A program made the position numbers and the translations under genes. The notes under the pieces were generated by a model. That model saw nothing but the letters and a program-made list of their open reading frames with translations. It was not told the DNA's origin and searched no databases. From Paracoccaceae bacterium (GTDB taxonomy: Bacteria; Pseudomonadota; Alphaproteobacteria; Rhodobacterales; Rhodobacteraceae), in contig SKUV01000250.1 of NCBI GenBank assembly GCA_007129775.1, positions 1 through 5,884 on the forward strand: a stretch of DNA of 5,884 bases, given 5' to 3'. Below are positions 1 through 5,041 of this stretch, one piece after another. The first letter of the stretch is position 1. The number at the start of each line of letters is the position of its first letter.

Positions 1-1
1 C

Positions 2-682
2 GATGCGATGATCGTCGGCCGCCTCTTTCAGATGCTGTTCGACGCCGGGGTTGCGATCGTCACCACTTCGAACCGGCCACCCGATGATCTGTACAAGGAC
101 GGTCTGAACCGGGCGCTTTTCCTGCCGTTCATCGCGCTTCTGAAGGAACGGCTGGAGGTGGTGGAACTGCGCAGCGACACCGATTACCGCCAGAACCGGC
201 TTCAGGACCGGCAGGTGTACTTCAGCCCGGCCGACGCGGCGGCCCGTGCGGCGATGGATGCGCTCTGGTCCGACCTGACCGCGGGGGCGGAGGTCGGTCC
301 CTTGTCGCTGCAGGTGCAGGGCCGGACGGTGACGCTGCCCCGGTTCGCCGCGGGCGTGGCGCGCGCCGATTTCTGGGATCTCTGCGGCAGGGCGCTGGGG
401 CCTGCGGATTACCTCGCCGTGGCCAGCGCCGTGCGTGTGCTCATGCTCGATGATATCCCCGGATTGTCGCGCCGGAACTACAACGAGGCCCGGCGCTTCG
501 TCACGCTGATCGACGCGCTCTACGAGGCGCGGGTGCGCCTGATCGCCAGCGCCGCGGATGTGCCGGAGCGGCTCTACATCGAAGGCGCCGGCGCGTTCGA
601 GTTTGAACGCACCGCCAGCCGCCTGCGCGAGATGCAATCTGCCGACTGGGCGCAGGAGACAGGCGCCCGGACCGGGGCATAG
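2..682 (+). CDS. zapE: Cell division protein ZapE (AFG1-like ATPase), C-terminal part, 5' truncated by window edge
   Basis: P-loop ATPase of the AFG1/ZapE family. In E. coli, ZapE associates with the Z-ring and destabilises FtsZ polymers in an ATP-dependent way; mitochondrial relatives (Afg1/LACE1) act in protein quality control. The frame is open from base 2 and 226 residues are visible, so the Walker A and B motifs lie outside the window. Visible family marks are the sensor-1-like strand ending in TTSNRPPDDLY, directly followed by KDGLNRALFLPFI with the putative arginine finger in LNR, then LLKERLEVVEL and DYR. Near the C terminus are SRRNYNEARRFVTLIDALYE and the very typical ending GAFEFERTASRLREMQSADW. 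The last nine residues (QETGARTGA) follow that conserved ending and look like a non-conserved tail. The gene stops with TAG and is followed by a long non-coding gap, so it seems to end its transcription unit. Family assignment is firm; the cellular role is by homology. Confidence 0.93.
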   Translation, partial: DAMIVGRLFQMLFDAGVAIVTTSNRPPDDLYKDGLNRALFLPFIALLKERLEVVELRSDTDYRQNRLQDRQVYFSPADAAARAAMDALWSDLTAGAEVGPLSLQVQGRTVTLPRFAAGVARADFWDLCGRALGPADYLAVASAVRVLMLDDIPGLSRRNYNEARRFVTLIDALYEARVRLIASAADVPERLYIEGAGAFEFERTASRLREMQSADWAQETGARTGA

Positions 683-803
683 TCGAGCGCCACGCCGCGC
701 GGCGCGGCATCCGCGATCAGGCCGGCCATGTGGCAGAGCGCGGCAGCGGGCGAACCGGCAACGTCAGTCAGTGCACCGCCCGACAGAACGCCTGCGCGAC
801 AAA
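683..803. other. Intergenic stretch after zapE, no confident gene
   Basis: No confident gene is seen here. Just after the zapE stop is a perfect 12-nt palindrome (CGCCGCGCGGCG, 693-704) that could form a GC-rich hairpin. It lacks a following T-run, so I do not call it a terminator. On the minus strand one frame across about 650-760 reads with strongly G/C-biased third positions (for example HMAGLIADAAPRGVALDY). It has no credible start or stop context and runs into the antisense of zapE, so it is at most a gene relic. Confidence 0.4.
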
Positions 804-883
804 GGGCCGGAGGCCCCGCGCGCGCCCGAGCGGGGGGTCGATCCCCCCCGAGGGCGCAGCCCCCCCGACCGGGCACCGGCCCC
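804..883. repeat. Cluster of GC-rich palindromes, REP-like extragenic element
   Basis: Several short inverted repeats sit almost end to end. They are GGGCC/GGCCC with loop GGA (804-816), CCCG/CGGG with loop AG (825-834), a G6/C6 stem around TCGAT (832-848), GGGC/GCCC with loop GCA (852-862), CCCG/CGGG with loop AC (864-873) and GGGC/GCCC (871-882). Some overlap, so alternative foldings exist. The density and the G-run/C-run style resemble the extragenic palindromes common between genes of Rhodobacteraceae. That similarity is from memory, and only one copy lies in the window, so dispersed repetition cannot be shown here. It could equally serve as a transcription terminator or mRNA 3'-end stabiliser for zapE. 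Confidence 0.5.
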
Positions 884-922
884 GCCTGCTGGGCGCTCCC
901 CCGGCATCACCCGCGCGCCCCC

Positions 923-950
923 TTGCGCCGCCCGGTGCAGCCGCTAGGCT
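923..950 (+). promoter_or_regulatory. Candidate sigma70 promoter for the aminopeptidase-NlpC unit
   Basis: TTGCGC (923-928) and TAGGCT (945-950) are separated by 16 nt, giving a -35/-10 pair of the relaxed kind seen in GC-rich alphaproteobacteria. Transcription would begin near 957, leaving a leader of about 47 nt before the ATG at 1004. It lies downstream of the palindrome cluster, as expected for a promoter starting a new unit. Matches to the consensus are partial and there is no experimental support. Confidence 0.4.
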
Positions 951-967
951 CTGGGCAATCCTGCACC

Positions 968-981
968 GCCCGCGCGCGGGC
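968..981. repeat. Perfect 14-nt palindrome in the leader of the aminopeptidase gene
   Basis: GCCCGCGCGCGGGC is its own reverse complement. It sits between the candidate promoter and the ribosome binding site, 22 nt before the start codon. It could be a leader hairpin or a protein binding site. In DNA this GC-rich, chance is also a reasonable explanation. Confidence 0.4.
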
Positions 982-991
982 CCTCAGCAAC

Positions 992-997
992 GGAAAG
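992..997 (+). promoter_or_regulatory. Ribosome binding site deciding the aminopeptidase start
   Basis: GGAAAG lies 6 nt before the ATG at 1004. It supports that start over in-frame upstream codons back to 728, whose translation would cross the palindrome cluster and is low-complexity Pro/Arg/Ala-rich. Confidence 0.6.
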
Positions 998-1003
998 CCA
1001 ACC

Positions 1004-2434
1004 ATGTCATCTGCCCCACCCAAGACGCCCCTGCCGGAAACCGCGCGCCTCTCCTTCGCGCCGGAGGAGCCGGGCTCCGTCCCGCTCCATGTCGTCGCCG
1101 CCGATGACTGGCCGGACTGGATCGCCGCCCGGCCGGAGGCCGACCGGCGCTGGGCCGAGGCGCTTGGCTTTCATGCGAGCCTCGGCGAGGTCCTGACCCT
1201 GCCCGACGGCGCAGGGGGGCTCGCTGCGGCGGTGGTGGGGCACGGCGATGCAAGGGCCCGGGCGCGCACCCGTTTCGGCATCGCCCGCGCGGTGACGGCG
1301 CTTCCCGCCGGGGTCTATCATCTGGCCGATGATCTGCCAGCGGATGCGCGCGACGAGGCCGCCCTGGGCTGGCTGCTGGCGCAATACCGCTACGACCGCT
1401 ACCGCAAACCCGCCGACGCTGCCCCTTGCGCGCGGCTCCGGGCGCCTGCGGGGGCCGATGCGCACCGGCTCGAGACCATCGCCAATGCCGAAGCTCTGAC
1501 CCGCGACCTGATCAACACCCCGGCCAATGACATGGGCCCGGACGAGTTGGAGGCCGCCTTCATGGCGGTGGCCGAGAGGCACGGCGCGCGGGCCGAGGCG
1601 ATCCGGGGCGCGGATCTGATCACCGCCAACCTGCCCCTGATCCACACCGTCGGCGGCGCCTCGGCCCGGGCACCGCGGCTTCTGGACATGCGCTGGGGCG
1701 ATACCGGGCCGCGCCTGACGCTCGTGGGCAAGGGTGTGTGCTTCGACACCGGGGGGCTCAACCTGAAGCCCGGCAGCTCCATGGGGCTGATGAAAAAGGA
1801 CATGGGCGGCGCGGCCACGGTGCTGGGGCTGGCGCAGGCGATCATGGAACTGGGCTGGAAGGTCCGTCTGCGCGTGCTGGTGCCGGCGGTGGAGAACGCG
1901 GTCAGCGGCGCGTCCTACCGGCCCAGCGATATCCTGACCTCACGCAAGGGCCTGACGGTCGAGATCAACAACACCGATGCGGAGGGCCGTCTGGTGCTGG
2001 CCGATGCGCTGGCACTGGCCGATGAAGAGGCGCCCGACGCGATGATCTGCATGGCCACGCTGACCGGCGCGGCGCGGGTGGCGCTGGGTGCCGATATCAT
2101 GCCCTTTTTCACCGATGACGACACGCTGGCCACGGCGCTGGTGGCGCAGGGCGCCCGGGTGCGTGACCCGCTCTGGCGGATGCCCTTTCACGAGCCCTAC
2201 GAGGCGCTGATCGAACCAGGAATCGCCGATCTGGACAATGCGCCGGCGCGCGGGCTGGGCGGGGCGGTGACCGCGGCCCTGTTCCTGCGCCGTTTCGTGA
2301 CGGAAGCACCGCTCTTTGCCCATTTCGACATCTACGGCTGGCAGGGCAGCGATGCGCCGGCCCGGCCGAAAGGCGGGCAGGGCAGCGGCGCGCGCGCACT
2401 GATCGAGGCGCTGCCCGGCCGGCTCGGGCTCTGA
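1004..2434 (+). CDS. Leucyl aminopeptidase family protein (peptidase family M17)
   Basis: Cytosolic dimetal (Zn/Mn) exopeptidase that removes N-terminal residues from peptides; M17 enzymes are typically hexamers. The 476-residue product has a variable N-terminal domain (about 1-150) and a conserved catalytic domain (about 160-476). All metal and active-site positions of E. coli PepA are recognisable: K243 in GKG, D248 in FDTGG, K255 in LKPG, D266 in KKDMGG, and D325, E327 and R329 in the signature NTDAEGRL. By alignment of these motifs they match PepA K270, D275, K282, D293, D352, E354 and R356. No signal peptide is present. The ATG is preceded by GGAAAG at good spacing. The next gene starts 6 nt after the stop, so the two are probably co-transcribed and perhaps translationally coupled. 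Family and activity class are secure, but substrate preference cannot be read from sequence, so no pepA or pepB symbol is given. Sequence upstream of the ATG in the same frame looks non-coding. Confidence 0.93.
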   Translation: MSSAPPKTPLPETARLSFAPEEPGSVPLHVVAADDWPDWIAARPEADRRWAEALGFHASLGEVLTLPDGAGGLAAAVVGHGDARARARTRFGIARAVTALPAGVYHLADDLPADARDEAALGWLLAQYRYDRYRKPADAAPCARLRAPAGADAHRLETIANAEALTRDLINTPANDMGPDELEAAFMAVAERHGARAEAIRGADLITANLPLIHTVGGASARAPRLLDMRWGDTGPRLTLVGKGVCFDTGGLNLKPGSSMGLMKKDMGGAATVLGLAQAIMELGWKVRLRVLVPAVENAVSGASYRPSDILTSRKGLTVEINNTDAEGRLVLADALALADEEAPDAMICMATLTGAARVALGADIMPFFTDDDTLATALVAQGARVRDPLWRMPFHEPYEALIEPGIADLDNAPARGLGGAVTAALFLRRFVTEAPLFAHFDIYGWQGSDAPARPKGGQGSGARALIEALPGRLGL

Positions 2435-2440
2435 AAGGCC

Positions 2441-3319
2441 ATGGCAAAGGGCGCGCGGCCCGGGGCTGTGACGGTAGCGTCGCAAGGCGACCGTCGCCTG
2501 ACCCCCTTCAGCGGCCGGGTCGCCCATGCCGGCTGGCGCGCGTGCATCCCGGCAGAGCGTTATGCCACCCCCCTGCCCCGGCGCGTCGCGCGCCCGCTTG
2601 CCGATCTTTGCGCATCGCCCGCGGGGCCGCGTGACCGTCAGTTGCTTCTCGGCGCGTCCTTCGGCTTGCTCGATCAGCAAGAGGGCTGGGCCTTCGGCAT
2701 CGCCGAGGATGGCTATTGCGGCTGGCTGCGGGCCGAGGCGCTGGCAGATTGGCTTGCCCCGACCCATTGGCTGGCCGCACCTGCGAGCCATCTCTACCCC
2801 GCGCCCGACATGAAGACGCGCGAACGCGCGGCGCTTTCGCTGGGCGCCGCGCTCACGATCATCGGGCACGAGCGCGGCTGGGCGCAGGAGGCGGGCGCCG
2901 CATGGCTGCCCGCCTGCCACCTGCGCGCCTGGGATGACCGGCCCGACGATCCGGTGGCCATCGCCGAGAGCCTGCTCGGCACGCCCTATCTCTGGGGCGG
3001 CAACAGCCGTGCGGGGCTGGATTGCTCGGGCCTGGTGCAATTGGCCTGCAGGGCCTGCAACATCGCCTCCCCCGCCGACAGTGATTTGCAGGCGGACTCG
3101 CTGGGGGTGGCGCTGCCAAGGGGCGCCGCCCTGCGCCGCGGCGATCTGGTCTTCTGGAAGGGCCATGTGGGCTGGATGGCCGATGACCGCCAGCTGCTGC
3201 ACGCAAATGCCTATCACATGGCCGTCGCGCTGGAACCGCTGGACCAAGCCACCGCGCGAATAGCGGCCGCGGGCGGGGGCGATATTTCCGCGATCCGGCG
3301 CCTCGAATTCAGCGGCTGA
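2441..3319 (+). CDS. NlpC/P60 family cysteine peptidase with N-terminal bacterial SH3-type domains (YkfC-like)
   Basis: Papain-like cysteine peptidase (family C40), 292 residues. Characterised relatives with this layout, such as Bacillus YkfC, cleave gamma-D-glutamyl-diamino acid bonds in murein peptides. Residues about 20-165 look like SH3-type domains, with GWAFGIAEDGYCGWL and ERGWAQEAGAAWLPACHL matching the usual strand pattern. Residues about 172-290 form the peptidase domain. The triad is visible as C195 in LDCSGLVQ, H242 in KGHVGWM and H254 in LLHANAYH. The 12-residue gap between the two histidines is the one I recall for YkfC. GTPYLWGG before the cysteine is also typical. No signal peptide or membrane segment is seen, so a cytoplasmic role in peptide recycling is more likely than wall remodelling. 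The start is uncertain: ATG 2441 has AAGG only 2 nt upstream, and an in-frame GTG at 2468 is possible because the conserved part begins near DRRLTPFSGRVAH (residue 17). It is the second gene of the unit with the M17 aminopeptidase. Confidence 0.9.
   Translation: MAKGARPGAVTVASQGDRRLTPFSGRVAHAGWRACIPAERYATPLPRRVARPLADLCASPAGPRDRQLLLGASFGLLDQQEGWAFGIAEDGYCGWLRAEALADWLAPTHWLAAPASHLYPAPDMKTRERAALSLGAALTIIGHERGWAQEAGAAWLPACHLRAWDDRPDDPVAIAESLLGTPYLWGGNSRAGLDCSGLVQLACRACNIASPADSDLQADSLGVALPRGAALRRGDLVFWKGHVGWMADDRQLLHANAYHMAVALEPLDQATARIAAAGGGDISAIRRLEFSG
2479..2498 (+). other. Overlapping inverted repeats near the NlpC/P60 start
   Basis: GTCGC-AAG-GCGAC (2479-2491) and GGCGAC-C-GTCGCC (2486-2498) share their middle arm, so only one stem can form at a time. 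They lie in the first codons of the peptidase gene, or just after the alternative GTG start at 2468. They could modulate initiation, but no regulatory partner is visible. Confidence 0.3.
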
Positions 3320-3330
3320 AAGTCACCGCT
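3311..3330. terminator. Small hairpin between convergent genes, possible bidirectional terminator
   Basis: AGCGG and CCGCT form an outer 5-bp stem. Inside it, with a one-base bulge (C3316), the TGA stop of the + gene pairs with TCA, which is the TGA stop of the - gene, closing on an AAG loop. The hairpin therefore contains both stop codons. No T-run follows on either strand, so intrinsic termination would be weak; it may instead mark 3' ends or simply be where opposing transcripts meet. Confidence 0.35.
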
Positions 3331-4123
3331 CCAGCACCACCCCGGGCGCGCGGGCCAGAAAGAAGGGATTTGCGAAACCGGGCTTGCCATAACGCAGCGG
3401 CGCGTGGCTGTCGAAATCCAGCACCTCGCCCCCGGCGGCGGCCAGAACCGCATGACCCGCGGCCGTGTCCCATTCCATCGTGCGCCCCAGCCGCGGGTAG
3501 AAATCGGCCTCCCCCGCCGCAAGAAGGCAGAATTTCAGCGACGAGCCCGCGCTGACGCAATCGGCCACGTCGTAGCGGGCCATATAGGCGTCGGTGGCGG
3601 CGTCACGGTGGGATTTGGAGGCGACGACCCGCAACGCGCCATTGTCCGGCACGGCCACCCGCAGCGGGCGGGCCGCGCCCGGGCTGTCGGGATCAAGCGC
3701 TCCGCTTTCCTCGACCGCCGTGCCGTCGGCACGCGTCCGGAACAGCCGCCGCCGCGCCGGCGCCAGCACGACCCCGCGGGTGGGCAGGCCGTTCTCGACC
3801 AGCGCGATATTGACGGTGAAATCACCCCGGCGGCGCGTGAATTCCTTGGTGCCGTCCAGCGGATCGACGATCAGGAAGGTCTGCACGCTTTGGCTGTGGG
3901 TCTCCGCCTGTTCCTCGGTCACCAGCGGCAGATCGGGAAAGGCCACGCGCAGCCCCTCGGCAATCACCGCATCAGCGGCCAGATCAGCCTCTGTCACCGG
4001 CGATGCATCGTCCTTTTGGCGCACCTCGAAATCGGGCGAATGATAGACCTCCATGATCCGCGCACCGGCGAGGATCGCAAGGCGGCGCAGCACGGTTTCG
4101 AGTTTCTCGTGATCCAAGGCCAT
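3323..4123 (-). CDS. cysQ: 3'(2'),5'-bisphosphate nucleotidase CysQ (inositol monophosphatase superfamily)
   Basis: Mg2+-dependent phosphatase expected to convert 3'-phosphoadenosine 5'-phosphate (PAP), the by-product of PAPS use in sulfate assimilation, to AMP. The 266-residue product carries the superfamily metal sites: E70 in LPLVTEE, D87, D90 and T92 in IVDPLDGTKEF, and D219 in TMEWDTAAGH. KDDASPVTEADLAAD near residues 37-51 is also typical, as is KFCLLAAGEADFYPR (197-211), a CysQ-like substrate-binding stretch. Length fits the family. The start needs care. AGGAG abuts the ATG at 4123 with no spacer, whereas a TTG two codons further in (4117-4115) sits 6 nt from it. An in-frame TAG four codons upstream rules out a longer product. 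The stop is 3 nt from that of the convergent NlpC/P60 gene. The gene lies 51 nt downstream of the sodium channel gene on the same strand, so it may share its transcript. Action on inositol phosphates is a less likely alternative. Confidence 0.9.
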   Translation of the reverse strand: MALDHEKLETVLRRLAILAGARIMEVYHSPDFEVRQKDDASPVTEADLAADAVIAEGLRVAFPDLPLVTEEQAETHSQSVQTFLIVDPLDGTKEFTRRRGDFTVNIALVENGLPTRGVVLAPARRRLFRTRADGTAVEESGALDPDSPGAARPLRVAVPDNGALRVVASKSHRDAATDAYMARYDVADCVSAGSSLKFCLLAAGEADFYPRLGRTMEWDTAAGHAVLAAAGGEVLDFDSHAPLRYGKPGFANPFFLARAPGVVLER

Positions 4124-4128
4124 CTCCT
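4124..4128 (-). promoter_or_regulatory. Shine-Dalgarno of cysQ, unusually placed
   Basis: On the minus strand AGGAG runs directly into the annotated ATG with zero spacing. The TTG at codon 3 has a 6-nt spacing from it. The site therefore argues for TTG initiation, giving a product two residues shorter, or for inefficient initiation at the ATG. Confidence 0.5.
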
Positions 4129-4174
4129 GCCGCTATTTGGTTCCAGTATCGGTGGTGCGGGCGACGAACGCGCC

Positions 4175-4999
4175 TCAGCCCGACCCGCTCGCGCCCTTGC
4201 GCTCGGCCGGGGATGTGGCGCCCGGCGACTCCGCCGCTGAAACCCGCGCTTCGATCGCTTCCAGCCGTTTCAGCACCTCTTCGCGATAGGCGTCGGTCTT
4301 GACCACATCCTCGGCATGGTGGGCATCCTGCATGGAGTTCACGATCAGCCCCACCAGCAGGTTCACAACCGCGAAGGTGGTCATCATGATGAAGGGCACG
4401 AAGAAGACCCATGCATAGGGATAGACCTCCATCACCGGGCGCACGATCCCCATGGACCACGATTCCAGCGTCATGATCTGAAACAGCGAATAGGCCGAGC
4501 GGCCGATCGTGCCGAACCATTCGGGAAACGAGGCCTGAAAGAGCTTCGTCGCCATCACCGCGCCGATGTAGAAGATCATCGACATAAGCAGGAACACGCT
4601 ACCCATCCCCGGCAGCGCCTTCAGAAATCCCTCCACCACCCGGCGCAGGCTGGGCGTGACCGAAACGACGCGCAGAAGCCGCAGGATTCGCAGCGCCCGC
4701 AACACGGTGAAGGCCCCCGCCCCCGGCACCAGCGAGATACCGACGATCACGAAATCGAAAATGTTCCAGCCCGATCGGAAAAAGGCCAGCCGGAAGGCGA
4801 AGAGCTTCAGTCCGATCTCGACCACAAAGATCGACAGGCAGACCGCATCGAGAAACAGGATCATCGGCCCCACGGCCGCCATGATGTTGCCCGAGGTCTC
4901 CATGCCCAGCAAAACCGCGTTGAACAGGATCACCGCGATGATCCCGTGGCGGACAAGGCGTGTCTCCAGAAATTCGGCGGTCTTTTCGCGCAAGGTCAT
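4175..4999 (-). CDS. Voltage-gated sodium channel, NaChBac/NavAb family (ion transporter)
   Basis: Single-domain, six-helix cation channel that assembles as a tetramer in the inner membrane; characterised relatives are Na+-selective and depolarisation-gated. The 274-residue product has predicted S1 at about 17-35, S2 45-69, S3 77-93, S4 97-112, S5 128-155, a pore loop 165-185 and S6 192-222. S4 has arginines every third residue (R101, R104, R107, R110), with likely counter-charges E61 in S2 and D82 in S3. The selectivity filter TLESWSM (177-183) matches the NavAb type, with E179 as the field-strength glutamate, and MGIVRPVMEVYPYAWVFF after it is strongly conserved. After S6, about 235-257 (EEVLKRLEAIEARVSAAE) is a short heptad-like segment, as in the tetramerising C-terminal coiled coil of BacNavs. 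The final residues are Gly/Ser/Ala-rich and probably disordered. The ATG is preceded by AGAGG 5 nt away. It lies 42 nt after the methyltransferase stop and 51 nt before cysQ. Physiological role (motility, pH or salt homeostasis) is not evident from the sequence. Confidence 0.94.
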   Translation of the reverse strand: MTLREKTAEFLETRLVRHGIIAVILFNAVLLGMETSGNIMAAVGPMILFLDAVCLSIFVVEIGLKLFAFRLAFFRSGWNIFDFVIVGISLVPGAGAFTVLRALRILRLLRVVSVTPSLRRVVEGFLKALPGMGSVFLLMSMIFYIGAVMATKLFQASFPEWFGTIGRSAYSLFQIMTLESWSMGIVRPVMEVYPYAWVFFVPFIMMTTFAVVNLLVGLIVNSMQDAHHAEDVVKTDAYREEVLKRLEAIEARVSAAESPGATSPAERKGASGSG

Positions 5000-5004
5000 G
5001 GGGG

Positions 5005-5009
5005 CCTCT
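5005..5009 (-). promoter_or_regulatory. Ribosome binding site of the sodium channel gene
   Basis: AGAGG on the minus strand is followed by five C residues and then the ATG at 4999. This is normal spacing and supports that start. The 42-nt gap to the upstream gene shows no clear promoter on this strand, in keeping with read-through from the methyltransferase gene. Confidence 0.55.
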
Positions 5010-5041
5010 GGCTTGGGACGGTCGGTCGCGCCCCGGGTATG

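Noticed and set aside
693..704. CGCCGCGCGGCG palindrome as a zapE terminator
   Set aside because: It can form a hairpin but lacks a T-run, and such palindromes are frequent by chance in DNA of this composition.
728..1003. In-frame 92-codon N-terminal extension of the aminopeptidase
   Set aside because: It crosses the palindrome cluster, is Pro/Arg/Ala-rich low-complexity sequence, matches nothing typical of M17 N termini, and the ATG at 1004 has its own ribosome binding site.
1940..3247. Long minus-strand open frame of 435 codons
   Set aside because: It lies opposite two well-supported genes with intact catalytic motifs; long antisense frames are expected at this GC content, and its translation shows no recognisable domain.
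3404..4240. Plus-strand open frame opposite cysQ
   Set aside because: Its translation is Arg/Gly/His/Pro-rich with no family features, and cysQ on the other strand has all metal-site motifs.
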